This document shows positions 26,936-38,647 of a stretch of 64,000 nucleotides of DNA, one piece after another (within the stretch, counting starts at the first letter, position 1; each line of letters opens with the position of its first letter). The notes under the pieces are model-generated. The model searched no databases. It saw only the letters and a list, made by a program, of their open reading frames with translations, and was not told where the DNA came from. Made by a program: the position numbers and the translations under genes. The DNA is from Geosiphon pyriformis (lineage: Eukaryota > Glomeromycota > Glomeromycetes > Archaeosporales > Geosiphonaceae), in the NCBI GenBank assembly GCA_016748015.1, contig JAAOMT010000372.1:613400-677399 (forward strand), given 5' to 3'.

Positions 26936-27133
26936 TTAATGGATTTGTTCTCCAAGTCTTTTTGTATTAGTTGTGTAGTCTAACAAACAGTTGATTTTTG
27001 CATTAATATAGTTGCAAAAATCACTCTCTGTTATGGTAGTTTCTGCTGGTATTTCTAGATCTTTTTGAAAGTATTGAAATAGTGTTCTTTCATATGAGGA
27101 GTGGTCTTTTCCTATTGTTTCAATAGTCACCAC
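26936..27133 (-). pseudogene. Element A gag N-terminal region
   Basis: A 65-codon open stretch directly downstream of the 5' LTR and PBS on the minus strand, containing ERTLFQYFQKDLEIPAETTI and a helix-rich tail. Its position makes it the start of gag; no motif is diagnostic by itself. Confidence 0.45.
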
Positions 27134-27173
27134 TTTTGTGTATCTCTGTGGTGCTCTGTCTCTGTGGATTTAT

Positions 27174-27192
27174 AACCTCACAGGGAGCACCA
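27174..27192 (-). promoter_or_regulatory. Candidate tRNA primer-binding site of element A
   Basis: Two bases inside the 5' LTR boundary, the minus strand reads TGGTGCTCCCTGTGAGGTT. TGG next to the LTR is the complement of the tRNA CCA end. I could not name the tRNA. The same site, slightly decayed, abuts element B's 5' LTR (29346-29363), which links the two elements to one lineage. Confidence 0.6.
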
Positions 27193-27194
27193 AA

Positions 27195-27623
27195 TGTTAT
27201 AGGTAAATTAGATAGGTTATGGTAATAACATTTGGTGCTCTATTTTTGGGTTATCTTTCAAAATTGTCTGCTTTTTCTGCCATGTTAGTGTTATTAGTCT
27301 TTAAAGGTCAATTTCTGGATGTAATTTTTATCCATTGAGTTCTTTGGTTATAAGGCACAGAGTTTGTTTTTTGTTGATTGCAATGTTTTCTGTAAATATG
27401 AGCTTTCTTCTCCACACTAATAAGTGTAGTCATTAGGGTCTGGCATTGTTTTTTCACTCTTCTGATAAGCTATTAAGATAACGTTAATATTCAAAACTTA
27501 GAGGGAGCTTTTTTCTTTTACCAGGCTATCATGAAGTCTATTTCAAGACAGTCAATTTTTTTATGTTGCCACTCCAAAAAAAAAAAAAAAAAAAAAAAAA
27601 AAANNNNNNNNNNNNNNNNNNNN

Positions 27624-27655
<32 letters not shown>

Positions 27656-28258
27656 ATTAGTTCTCATTAATCACCATGATCAAAAGCAATTGGTCCAAAT
27701 TGTTAAGAGTTTAAAGCATTTATGCTAATGACATCTGTCCCAGAACAAAAATGGGAAATACTGATTTTAATTTCAATTAAAATCTGTAAGATTGGAGAAC
27801 ATGAATTGGTAAATTGGATTTTGTTTTTTGATAATTATTGTATTTTAGACTAGAGATATATGATAAATAGAATACAAAGTAAAATTAATTACTAACTAAC
27901 TGTCTGTCTTTTCAACTTCTACAACTACTTGCTTTTATACATTTTTTTGGTTTTACAGGATTGCTTTCAATTGCTTCATTATTACTAGCTATTGTTTTGT
28001 TATTGTTAGCTATTGCTCATTATTATTAGCTATTGCTCATTATTGCTATTTATTGCTCGTTTATTGCTAGCTATTGCTTGTTATTGCTATCTATTGCTCA
28101 TTATTGTTAGCTATTGCTCATTATTGCTATCTATTGCTCATTATTCCTAACTATTGCTCATGTTTGTCCTATGTTATCTTGAGTTGTACTGCATTTTTCT
28201 TGTCATGTTTTTTTGTCATATTTTCCCATAGTTTTTTGGTTTTTCTATTCAGGTAACA
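27195..28258 (-). repeat. 5' LTR of element A
   Basis: Pairs with 18111-19132. Contains a 16-bp inverted copy of the LTR/PBS junction (27185-27200 against 27225-27240), the minisatellite near 27970-28160, and poly-A runs of about 28 bases on either side of the assembly gap. Confidence 0.85.
27604..27623. other. 20-N assembly gap
   Basis: Twenty N flanked on both sides by poly-A. In the partner LTR the equivalent place holds only about 40 bases of A-rich sequence with TAAAG interruptions, so the gap is most likely a low-complexity join and the true distance is unknown. Confidence 0.95.
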
Positions 28259-28408
28259 ATGGCTACAAGTAATTTATCTTTAGTAATAATTGCTAGTAGA
28301 ATGTTGCTAGTAAGTAGTTGTTAATTAGTTTCCAAATTGTTGAATACATTGTCTTCTAAAATAATCAAGAAACTTAAATAGTTCTGAGAATTTGGATTTT
28401 GGGTGTGC

Positions 28409-28735
28409 TTACTTTCCAAATTTCTGAAATATGATCCTGATAGTTGGTTTGGTAAACTGAGAATCAGTTGGTATATAACCATTACTAATCTCCAATTTTG
28501 TTAAGTATAAGTAATTTTTGATCTTTGGTTTCCAATTGGTACCATATTTTGGAGCAGTGCTAAAATTTGTTGGAGTTGATAGATTACTTGTGGCTGTGAG
28601 ACTTGATAAATTACTGGTGTTGGAGTTTAATAGATTGAAAATAAATATATTGATTGTTGTATTATTGTTGTATAAGATAATAGATATTGTTCTAATAATA
28701 AGATGTTGATGTAGTTTAAAGTTTAAAATCTGCAA
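28409..28735 (-). pseudogene. Element B gag-region fragment
   Basis: A 108-codon open stretch between element A's right end and B's 5' LTR, so it is in the gag position of B. Rich in Asn, Ser and Thr, with the stretch YGTNWKPKIKNYLYLTKLEI near its C-terminus. I recognise no domain. It is cut downstream by the insertion of element A at 28258. Confidence 0.4.
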
Positions 28736-29345
28736 TCAGAGTTTTGATATTGACTTTTCAATTATTGGTTATTTTTTTTTAAGTAACAATCTACTTTTAA
28801 ATAATTTTGCCTATCACAGTAATAACAATTACATGTTTTTTGTTGTTACAGTTAATATTATTTAGATAGTACTTTCTGGTATATAATAGTATAATGAGTA
28901 AATGAGTGAAATTATTTTTGGTTTCTTTTATATAAGTAGTTATATTCTTTTTGGTATTCTTTTTGATATTTGTAATTTTTTTTTATTGTTTATAAAGATA
29001 ATAAAAAATTTTTGTCAGGTGTTATTTCCAATTTTTTTGTTTATTTTTATGATTATTAGTGTAAACAGATGGTTTTGTAAAAATGTAGTGTTTTGGAATA
29101 ATTTACTGTAGAAATTGTTGAGAATAGCTCTTGAATTTCCTTGGTTTTCTAAATAAGATTTAATTTTTTTATTGATGTAAAAATTAAAAGCTGATTCTGC
29201 TGGCCAATTATTACTTATTAATCCAAAGTAACTTTAATAATGTTGAAATAAGAATTTGAAAATTTTAAATAATTTTCTTCTATAATTTCTTGGTTTGTCA
29301 CTTTTCCAAATAATTAATGTTGGTGCTGGTTTTTTGTTAAATTAT

Positions 29346-29363
29346 ACTTTACAGAGAGCACCA
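29346..29363 (-). promoter_or_regulatory. Candidate primer-binding site of element B
   Basis: The minus strand begins TGGTGCTCTCTGTAAAG two bases after the 5' LTR, matching element A's site except for transitions. Supports placement of the LTR edge and the minus-strand orientation. Confidence 0.55.
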
Positions 29364-29365
29364 AA

Positions 29366-30272
29366 TGTTATAGGTTATTATTTGGGATGTTAGAACAAAT
29401 AACAAATTCATAACTTAGTGCTTAATAGCTTTTATGATTGGTATTTTCTAAAGGTTTTAGTAATCTGAAGATTTTGGGTTAAGTCTTTTGCATAATAAAC
29501 AGAGATTTAATTAATGGTTTCTTCTGTAAATTTCATTTTTTTGCATGGTGACCAATTTATTCTGGCAGTCATGTCTTTCTAATAAGCTATTCTTAAATTT
29601 TTACTCTTATTCTCAGGCTTTTTACCAAGCTATCCTTAATGTTAAAATACTCAGTGCTTAATTTCTTTAATCAGTTAATAAAACAACAAAATAAAATAAA
29701 AAAAAATAAAAAAAAATAAAAAAAATAAAAAAAAATAAAAAAAATAAAAAGAAAATAAGAAATTAATATCCTATTAATAGCTATAATTAAGAACTATTGG
29801 TTTAATATAGTTAAGTGTTGGGTTTTATTAACATTGAGTATTAATAGAGTAAAAATAATTAATATTTCTTAATCAAGTAATAACAATATAGATTTAGGTG
29901 ATAATTGATATTTTATTAATATGTAATTTAATTCTACTTCAAGTTATAGAAAACTACTTTTTGAAAGGAAAGATATTTAATAATTAATGAGTTGTTGGTA
30001 TTGATTCTGAATTAAATTCTGTCTTTTTTGTTTTTATTACTTTTACTATATATACATAATTAATATTATATAAAAATTTTTGAATTTTTTGAATTTTTCT
30101 AGCCAGAAAACTTGGAATTCTTAAAATTTTATAATTTCTTAAGAGAAATCTTAAAATTTCTAGAATCTTATAATTCCTTAAAAAAATTCTGAAATTTTTC
30201 TTTTTACTATATTTGTTTCTAATTGGCTATTTTTTATTCTTATTAAAAATTCTTAAATTTCTATAAATAACA
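29366..30272 (-). repeat. 5' LTR of element B
   Basis: Begins TGTTATAGG and ends TAAATAACA, the canonical ends of this lineage. Aligns with 11392-12221 and, in reverse, with the solo copy at 53623-54439. Confidence 0.75.
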
Positions 30273-32165
30273 ATATTGTTAGTGTTAAGAATATTTTCAT
30301 TAAGAGATAAGATAGTTGTTTTTAGAGCTCAAAAGCTGGCAACACTGCTAAATTTAATAATATTAACATGAAAAAGGAGTGTTTGATTAAGAAGACTAGT
30401 ATTAACTATGGAAAAAAAAATGTTTTTAATGAAAAAAACACTAATCAAACTTTAAAAAGCTCATAAATTAAAACCAAAAAAGCTTTAGAGAAACTATTAG
30501 AAAAAATCAATTTCTTAAGTAATAATAATAATAATAATATTTTATTACATGCTCTACAGACTTTTTTTTTTTTCTGAAGAATTTATTTAATGTTTCTGTT
30601 AGAAAATTATTTACTTTAGATATTGGTTTAGATAAGATAATTAAAAATTTTTCTCAAGAAAAGCTTGTGATGGTAAAAAAAAATGTTTTTAAAAATCAAT
30701 AGTTTTAGAAAGGCTTCTACTTTTTTAAAATTTGCTAGAATTATTAAAGCAACTTTTACTTTCAAATTTAGCTTGGTACAAACAACTAATATAGCAAAGA
30801 CTAAAAATGTTTCTGTAAATACTGATCTTAAAAAATCTGTAGTGTATTTAGATTAGACTGTGATAATAAAAAAAATACTAATTAATACATCAGCTAAAAC
30901 TGTGTATATTGTATTATTTGAATTTGGAATAATTAAGTCAATTAAAATACAATTGGTAAGACTTTGGCAGAAGACTATAATCAAATTTAATTAAATAGAT
31001 TATGCTGATTTGGTCGTAACTAAGTGGTCTATCTTAATAGAGAAAGATATTATATGTGTTGTCAGAACTAATAAAGATAAAGAATCATAGAATACAAAAA
31101 ATATTAATAAAGTGCTGTTCTATACTTTGTTTTTGAGAACAAATACACATAATATTTGAGACTTTATTAGATTAGTGAGTGAAAAAATGTGTGTTATCAA
31201 CTATTATTCAGATATATATACTTAAATTAATATGTAATTGTTTGTTTTGATTCTGCTAAGTCATTAGATACTGTCATAAAAATTACACTAGTACTAAAGA
31301 ATGTTAATTTATGCTGGTCTTATTTAGATTTTGCAAAGTGTATTAAATATAAAAAATTGGGCTACACATTATTAAACTGTGTTATAAGTGGAAAAGTTTT
31401 TTCTGGTGGTTTATTTTATAAAGTTTTGTCAGAAGTAGATAAAAGCAAGCTGGCTATCATCTATGCCAAGCATTTAGCATTTGTTATTTACTTTGTTTTT
31501 TTTGGTAGTATTTCTTGAATTAAGATTGTTAGTGAGTTCTTCTTTTCTTTTCTTTTCATAAAAAATGATTTAGTAAATTCTGGCTTCTTTTTGAAAATAA
31601 AGTTTTTTTTGCTTGTGTTTAAAGAATTGAATAATAGGTTTGCTACTTTTGAGCACAGTTTTACTAATCTTATAAAGCAAGTTGGTGAGTTGGCTAAAAA
31701 GTTAAACACACTTGGACCAATAATTTTCCAGTATTGCCCTAAATATTAGTCATGAGTAACTCTTTTATTACAGAATCAAAGAGCAGATATAGTAATAAGT
31801 AAGAGTTTTAATGTAATTACTAATAATAAAATTGTTCTAAAAATGGTGGTTTTTAATTTGTCAATTGTTTCAAAGTTGGAAAAGAATATAAACAGTTTAT
31901 CAGTTATGATTTTGAGTCTAATAACCAAAGTAGACAAAGTTAGTTTAAATTCAGATGTCTGCTTTTTCAAATGACCAGTTTAATTTGAAAGATAACTATA
32001 TGCAATGTTAATGGTATAAACAACTCTGCTAAGCAAGATAATATTATCTATTGGCACAGAAATATAAACAATTTAATTTTTATTGTAACTAAAACAAAAT
32101 TAAAAAGAAGAGTCTATCCATGAATTGTTAACAAATTTGATAGTATTTGTGTATTTATTTCTGAT

Positions 32166-32480
32166 TTGAACTCTGGTTACTTAAGTTTTGATGTTACAAT
32201 TATTATGAATATTGCTTTGGCAAAGCATGTATACAAAGTCTTTAAGATGGCTGACTGGCTTCTGTTTGTCAAATTGCTTTTTAAAAATAAGCTTTCTGTT
32301 TTAATTTTGGGACTATATATTAGTGCTATACTGGTAACACAGTTGGCTTAGGCTGACAAGGTTAACTTATTAATTGCAAAAACCATAAATAAGTCTTTTT
32401 TTATTATTTTAGGTGGAGATTTTAATGAAAATAATTTCAAAAAATGTGTAAATTTCAGGTTTTGTTTAAGCTTAAGTTGG
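32166..32480 (+). pseudogene. LINE endonuclease domain
   Basis: Reads NSGYLSFDVTIIMNIALAKH, then LLFKNKLSVLILGLYISA and, in the continuing sequence near 32410, GGDFNENN. G-D-F-N is the Asp/Asn motif of the exonuclease-endonuclease-phosphatase fold that nicks target DNA in LINEs. The minus-strand copy at 8345-8121 is homologous. Stops separate the blocks. Confidence 0.65.
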
Positions 32481-33360
32481 TCAACTTATTTAATAGATAT
32501 CTATTGGTTAAGATCTTCAATTAGAGTGATACAAAAAGAGTCAAAAAAGTTATAAATTATATTTTTATTAATAAGAGTTTGTTATTTGTGGTTGCTAATC
32601 ATAGTGTTAATCTTATTTATGACTTTTTTGATATAGATTACAAGACTGTTTTGGTTTCAATTAATTTAGGTGGTCTTTTAAATGTTTGTTTGAATAGCAT
32701 ACACAAGTAAACTAACAAAGATTGGTAGAAATTTAAGATTACTAATACAGATAATACTAAATAAATTTGTTTTAAGAAGTGTTTATTTGTTAAGTTTTTG
32801 ACAATGATAAATAGATTTTTGAAAACAAAAATTAATGAAAACTTGAATACTATGTAAGATTTGCTAAAAGAAATAATAACAGATTCAATTAAAAAAACAT
32901 TTTCTAAACATTAATATAATAAAGTCAAATGTGTTTCTAGCAAATAGTTATTTAGATTTTTTAAATTAGAATTGCTGATTGTCAAAGTTGTGAAATCTTT
33001 TAGGTCTGATAATATGTTTCAAACTAACTTTCTGCTTTGTACTTGGTTAATTGTTTATATAGATAAAACTTTTAAAATACAAAGCATAATTCAAGAAGAT
33101 GTTAAATCTATGAATGTTTTAAACTATTTGTTTAAGTTTAACAAAAGTTACTGTAAATCCAAAATATATGAGTTCAAAGTTGTTGAAACTGCTACTATAA
33201 GGCATGCTATTAATAAAAAAATGGAAAATTTTTGCTCAAATAAAGATTACATAATTAGAAGTATATTGGATAAGCCATTTTATAAGATTGTGCTAAATTA
33301 TTTAATAGCTAATAATAAGCTGGTATTAGAACTTAATAATATTAAATCTAAGATTGATGC

Positions 33361-35240
33361 AGTTATAGAGAGTTGGACCAAAAAATAAATGATTCTTGAA
33401 GCTTTGTCTAAGCTTTGGACTAGTCAATATGCTCTTTTATATTATGTAAAAAACAATGCTTTTTTAAATATTATAAACATTATTAATTTTGAAAAGTTGC
33501 TTCAATTGATCAAAAATTTATTAAATAAGAAGACTGCTAATTTAAGTAACATTTTTAATGAATTATAGAAGCATTGTAACAATAATATTTTCAAATATCT
33601 TTTGGGTTTTTTGAATTCATGTTTAACTTTGAGTACTGTTTCAGTTCTGTAAAAGAAAATATGAGTTTCAATAATACTTAAGCCTTATAAATAGAATAGA
33701 ATTCTAACAAATACTTATTTTATTATACTAATTGAAACAGCTTGGAAGATTTTTTTAAATTAAATCTCTTTTATTTGCAGCAAGTTTGGTGTTTTTTGTA
33801 AGAACAACTTTTCAGTTTTAAGAGATATTTTAACACAATCTCCTATTTTTGCTGTTGGATTAGTGATTAAAAATGTCTTAAAAAAGAATAAAGAGATTTG
33901 GTTGGTTTTGTAAAACATATATAAAACATATAATTTGGTTGGTTAGTACTGTTATGGGTTAAAGTAATAAGTTAATAGATAACAAGAAAAAACAGAATTG
34001 TAGAGTAATAAAAATAATCAAAGAAAGAATTACAATATAAGAGTAAATTGAATAAATAAGAATTCAATGTACATGATTAGTTTCATAAAAATTATAGTCA
34101 CAAATTTTTTCGGAAAATTTAAAAGTAAAAAAATAGTCCATAATTGTTAACAAGATAATACTGCTGCTATTATTTTATGCTTTAACTCAGTAATTTCTAG
34201 AATTAATAACAAATATTGTTGTGTTTTTTAATTATTTCTTTATTTAATAAATTACAAAAGCAAGCAATTGCTTCTCAGACTAATTCTAACAATACAAATT
34301 AAAAAAGAGAAAAAATAAAGTATGTAAATATCAACAAGTAATCTTTTATTCCAAAATGTTTAGATACTTGAAAGTAAAAAAAAAAATAAGTGATATAAGA
34401 AGAAATAATTAATAGTAGATTTTATTTTATTACTTTAATTATGTCTTTTTACAGCTAAGAAACTTATCACTTATATAGCTATTAAAAGTGATCAACAATT
34501 AAATCAATAATTAAGTTAATAATCAGATTAATAATCAGATCATTAATTACTATCTAAAAATAAAGTGGCTAATTATATAACATTAGTGATTAATACATAT
34601 AATAATTAATAAAAAGTATGAGTTTCAATTATAATAGTACTATTTAAGAGTGAGTTTATAACAAATCAAGATATATAAAAGGTTTATTAGTTTTTTTGAT
34701 AACATTTATTAAGATAAACTAAATAAAATTATGACAAACTTTGACCTTACAGATGTTTATAAAATGTATGATGAACTTAATTAAAATAAAATATTCTCTT
34801 CTCTTTTTTGAAGAATCTTCTATGACTCTTTTTTGTGTAAAGTTAAAAAACAGGAATATTTGTGTGAATACTAAATTAATACCAAATTTGTGGTTAAGAC
34901 AAATAAAATAAAAAACATGAAAGAAATAACTTCATTTTTTGCAGCTAATGTTTTTGTTGATAATACTATTTAGATTAGAAATAGCCAAGCTGCCACTCAG
35001 TATATATTAAATATTGCCAGTAAATTTTTTTTAATTAATAATATTTCTATTAATAATAACAAAACAATGGCTATTTTTATTAATTAAAAGATCAAAGATG
35101 CTTTTTTAAAAATTAATAGCTTGTCTATTACAATTGCCAAAAATAATGTACTATACAAATATTTGAAAATTTTTTTGTCTACTAATAGAATGTCCAGATC
35201 TAGTTTGATCTGACATTAGATTTTTTTCTAATATGGTATT
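33361..35240 (+). pseudogene. LINE reverse transcriptase, split by a solo LTR
   Basis: Fingers/palm pieces include KPYKWNRILTNTYFIILIET, NNFSVLRDILTQSPIFAVGL and KTYNLVG before the insertion at 33950. After it come ISFFDNIY, DLTDVYKMYDEL, SSLFWRIFYDSFL and, near 34945-34980, VFVDNTIWI. The last is the [FY]xDD catalytic motif with the second Asp changed to Asn. When the LTR and one GTAC copy are left out, the reading phase continues across the junction. Stop codons are numerous. Confidence 0.7.
33950..34636. mobile_element. Solo LTR (third type) in the LINE RT
   Basis: Starts TGTTATGGG and ends TATAATA (a decayed TATAACA?), flanked by GTAC at 33946-33949 and 34637-34640. The LINE protein frame runs smoothly from before 33949 to after 34640 (G-stop-Y, then Y-L-R-V-S-L). 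This is strong evidence for an insertion with a 4-bp duplication followed by LTR-LTR recombination. It resembles families A and B only at the ends. Confidence 0.7.
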
Positions 35241-36060
35241 AAAAAAGGCTATTTTAGATAAGTAGTTTTTGTATTTGGTTTTAGTAGTTTTGCAATCCAT
35301 TGTCAGCTATTGTTTATAATTTAACTTTATTTTTCTGGTGGTGTGTTGTTAATAAGATGTTTTGATCAAAAAGAGTCTTAAGCTAAAAGCTAAACTGTTT
35401 TGAGATTTTCCAAATAAGGCATTATATTATCTTTCTTTGTATGATCTAAAAACATTCAAACAAATACAGACAAAAGAAAAGGTTGTTTCTGCTGTAATTT
35501 TTGCAAATGTTTCTGGAATCTTTGGTTAGTTTTTTGAGCACAGGTTTTTGGATCTGCAGATTTTGAACTGGATCTTTTTGAATTCTTTGCAGCATTCTGT
35601 GAAATTGTATATTAATCTCTTTAACAATTTTTTGGCTGGCATAATCTGTATTTTTATGAACAATGGTTTTTTTTTGGCAAATAATTTATCTTGTGTATTC
35701 CACAATTCTGGCAAGTTTTTTATATCAAGTGTCTTGGAAGTTTCATTGTATTATGAAAAAGTTGATTCCTTAAAAAAATTTGGTGTGATCTTTTGTAACA
35801 GACTTTTGAATAAAAGAAGTGAAATTATAAATTAGAAAATGTTTTATTATTGAAAGCCATTGGATCCTAAAGAACCAGTGTCTTTTTAGTTTGTTTTGGC
35901 ATCTAAATTTTTGTACAATGCTAAGCTTGTATTAGTCTTTTTTAGTTTGAATTTTATTCTAGAAAACAGTAATGTTTTGTTGTTAAATTAGTTTTTAGTC
36001 TTAAGAGATTGTTTTCTTAAGATTTGGTCAAATAAGTTTAATGTTTACATAAATAGCTTC

Positions 36061-36246
36061 TTGAAAAGACTGGGTTTTTCTGAAGTAACTGGTAAAACTA
36101 CTGCATATTTTTTGGAAGTTAATTTGGGTTTTAATATTAAAGTTAATAAATTGCTGTTATCAATAATAGCTAAATTACAGACCATTGCTCTTGCTTTAGA
36201 ATGTGTACCATTTTTTTGTACAGTAGTTGTGTACTTGGATAGTTAA
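36061..36246 (+). pseudogene. LINE RNase H domain
   Basis: Contains KLLLSIIAKLQTIALALECV followed by PFFCTVVVYLDS. 'AELQA..LAL' and '..LYTDS' are the Glu- and Asp-containing motifs of LINE RNase H; here the Glu position of the first motif is Lys and the Asp of the second is retained. A stop follows at once. Confidence 0.65.
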
Positions 36247-36651
36247 ACAGCCATAAATGTATATATTTTATAATTAAGTATGTTAGATCTTAATTTTCGA
36301 AACTGTTATTGTATAGAAAAGAAACATATTGCAAATTTGGTTAGTGGCAAAGATTTTTTAGTGGTTTAGTTAAAAGTTAAGAGACATTTAGGCATTTTGG
36401 GTAATGTATATGTAAATGTTTTGATAAGTAAGACTGCTTATTTTTTTTTGTTGTTGTACAGTAATGTAAATGAACACTTTATTGTGGCTAATAATTTGTT
36501 GATGTCTGATAATATTCATTACTTTGTTCAAAACATATATAGGTCAATAAATTATGCCTATTGAGAACATAAATCTTGTTTTAGAATATTAGATGTTTTT
36601 TTATTTTACAAGACTAATTGAGTTCAGACTATTGTAGTTTGGTATTCAAAT

Positions 36652-36885
36652 TTGTATATGCTATCAAATTCAAAAAGTAAGACTTTAGTGAATTTATGTA
36701 CATATTTTATAAAAGCTGTTTATAAAAAGATGTTTGTTGTTATCAAGAAAAGGCTTTATAACAAAAGATATCCAGATGTTTTGTGTTTACAATACAAAAA
36801 GATTGAATTTTCTAATTATGTATTTACCTGTTTTAAAGAGTCTGATTCTTATAAGATGATTTTAATTAAACAAATCTTGGTTTAG
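36652..36885 (+). pseudogene. LINE C-terminal region
   Basis: Seventy-seven codons with AVYKKMFVVIKKRLYNKRYP followed by DVLCLQYKKIEFSNYVFTC. This matches the zinc-ribbon-like 'L.....P..C..C...E...H.F..C' segment found after RNase H in many LINEs. Cys and His positions are partly replaced. Continues weakly at 37102-37296. Confidence 0.5.
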
Positions 36886-37475
36886 AAATTTTTGACTGGG
36901 TTTTGTATTTTGTTATCTTCTGTAATTATAAAATTTCTTTTCTTTTGTTTATTTAATATTGATCTGTATGTACTTTTTTGCAAAGACTTTATGTTTATGA
37001 ATTGGTATAATAAAACTTTACAAATATTTAAGGACCATAAGAAAACTGTTCAGATTTTAGTTGATTTTGTATACAATTTGGATAAATAACATTATTCTGA
37101 TTTGTGGAAGTTCAAATCTAAATACAAAACAGATATAAAAAAAAATGGTTTGATTAGCAATTTTAAGATGATGTCAGTCGTGTTTCATAATTTGGTGTCA
37201 AATTTGTCAAATAGGGTGATTTATTTGCTTGGTATTAATGAGTTTTTTGGAATTAGTTTTGGTTTTCATAAACTCTGCTTGTTTTTTCTGGTCTAAATAG
37301 TAAATCAACAGTTTATATAGGAGTTTAGTATTATTTTGATTGGTTTGAATAACTGGTTACATATAATAAGAGTGTAAATTACATTTAGTTAAAGTTTTTA
37401 ATTTTGACTCTGTATATTAGATAGTAATTGGACTGCATTCATAAATAAAATAATAATAATAATAATAATAATAAA

Positions 37476-38647
37476 TTCCAAAAACTATTTAAAAATAAAC
37501 AAAAAAAAATTCACAAATAAAACAAAATAAAAGAAAAGTATTTTTGTATTATATATATTTAAATTAAGTAAAAAAAAATTTAAGTAAAACTTAAATTAAT
37601 TATTATTAAAAGAATATTATTTAAACTTTTTCTGCTAAAAAATTAGCTTGATTTAATTTAACAAATTTTATTATAGTTTTCTATTACTATTTAATAAGTT
37701 GTAATTAAATTGACTAAAAATCTTGTTTTTTAAGATTATTATTTATGTTGATTTTTTTAACCAAAACTATAGTCTAATTTAAATTTTTCTCTAAAATAAG
37801 AGTAAATTTAATAATCTTTTTAAATTTTAAAAAAATAATAACTTTTTTAAATTTATTTACTAAAGAAAACAATTTTCTAATAATCTATATTTTTATTATT
37901 ATTAATTTGCTTTTTAAAATATATAAAAAAAAGAATTTTTTATATAATTTATATTTATGTTTAAATATTTATATATTATAACTTGTAAATAATAATTAAA
38001 TTATATTTAATAAAACATATTAAATAAAAAAATATAATTAATATATTTTTTTATCTGTTTAATTTTAAACAATTTTATAAATATAATTTAATTATTAACT
38101 ATTTTTAAATCTTACATTAAATATGAATTATACTATAAAAAATTGTAAGTAATTACTTAAGCCAATTAAAACTATTTTAAATTAAACAAAAAAAACAAAC
38201 TATGTTTTTATCTTGTTAATACAACACTTTAAATAATTAATATCCTTAATAAATTTACATATTTTTAATTTTACTGTTCTTAATTTTGGAATTTTGAAGA
38301 CTGTTAATCAAATATTTTTTTATTTGCAGAAAAAACCTGTTTTATTATTTATATTTTTCCTATTTGAAGTTTAATACCAAATTTGTTTCTTAGTCTTTAA
38401 CAAAATTCATGGATAAAATTCAAATATTCTCACTAATATGTGGTGGGATTTGAGTTATAGATTTTGGAAAAAATCAATTTCAACAAGCAAATAAAAGAGA
38501 ATATTCTTGGTCCATTGCTGTCTACTTGGCTATCTCGCAACAAAAATATCCGAGTAAAATCTAGAAATCAGGGCGATAAAATTAGCTTGAATAAGCTTGC
38601 AAGAGGAATAATTTTTAAGATAGTCTTTTATATATAAAGCGTTCCAC
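37476..38647. other. AT-rich spacer with one repeat copy
   Basis: No gene seen. Holds at 37660-37920 the second copy of the 9630-9990 repeat. From about 38300 base composition begins to rise towards the gene that ends at 38648; this part should contain its 3' UTR. Confidence 0.55.

Larger units (their letters stand above)
18111..28258 (-). mobile_element. LTR retrotransposon A (Ty3/gypsy), nested in element B
   Basis: Bounded by LTRs 18111-19132 and 27195-28258, each starting TGTTAT and ending TAACA, and by the 4-bp duplication ATGG (18107-18110 and 28259-28262). On the minus strand it reads gag (27.1-26.1 kb), CCHC zinc knuckle (25.6 kb), protease (25.2 kb), reverse transcriptase (22.2 kb), RNase H (21.8 kb) and integrase (20.5 kb). 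A PBS-like site touches the 5' LTR. Frames are long but broken, and the LTR pair is much more alike than that of B, so A is the younger insertion. A 20-N gap lies in the 5' LTR. Confidence 0.85.
11392..30272 (-). mobile_element. LTR retrotransposon B (Ty3/gypsy-like), interrupted by element A
   Basis: Two related LTRs (11392-12221 and 29366-30272) enclose, in minus-strand order, a gag-like region (28.7-28.4 kb), protease (17.9 kb), reverse transcriptase (15.0 kb) and integrase (13.5 kb); PR-RT-IN order is that of Ty3/gypsy. A candidate primer-binding site abuts the right (5') LTR. ATAT flanks both ends. Element A sits in its gag region, so the true length is about 8.7 kb. The LTRs differ by many transitions and indels, and every frame is broken, so the insertion is old. 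Confidence 0.75.
30273..37475 (+). mobile_element. Degenerate LINE (plus strand), main part
   Basis: A non-LTR retrotransposon with domains in order: first-ORF region (30.3-31.97 kb), EEP endonuclease (about 32.0-32.6 kb), linker (33.0-33.4 kb), reverse transcriptase (33.4-35.3 kb), RNase H (36.06-36.25 kb), C-terminal domain (36.65-37.3 kb) and an (AAT)n tail (37450-37475). An RNase H after RT and a short-repeat tail suggest an I/Jockey-like clade. All domains carry stops; many are TAG/TAA at places where Trp or Gln is expected. A solo LTR interrupts the RT. The 5' piece lies at 11221-11391. Confidence 0.75.

Noticed and set aside
27531-27728. Lysine-run frame across the N gap
   Set aside because: Made of poly-A and unknown bases in the LTR; not a gene.
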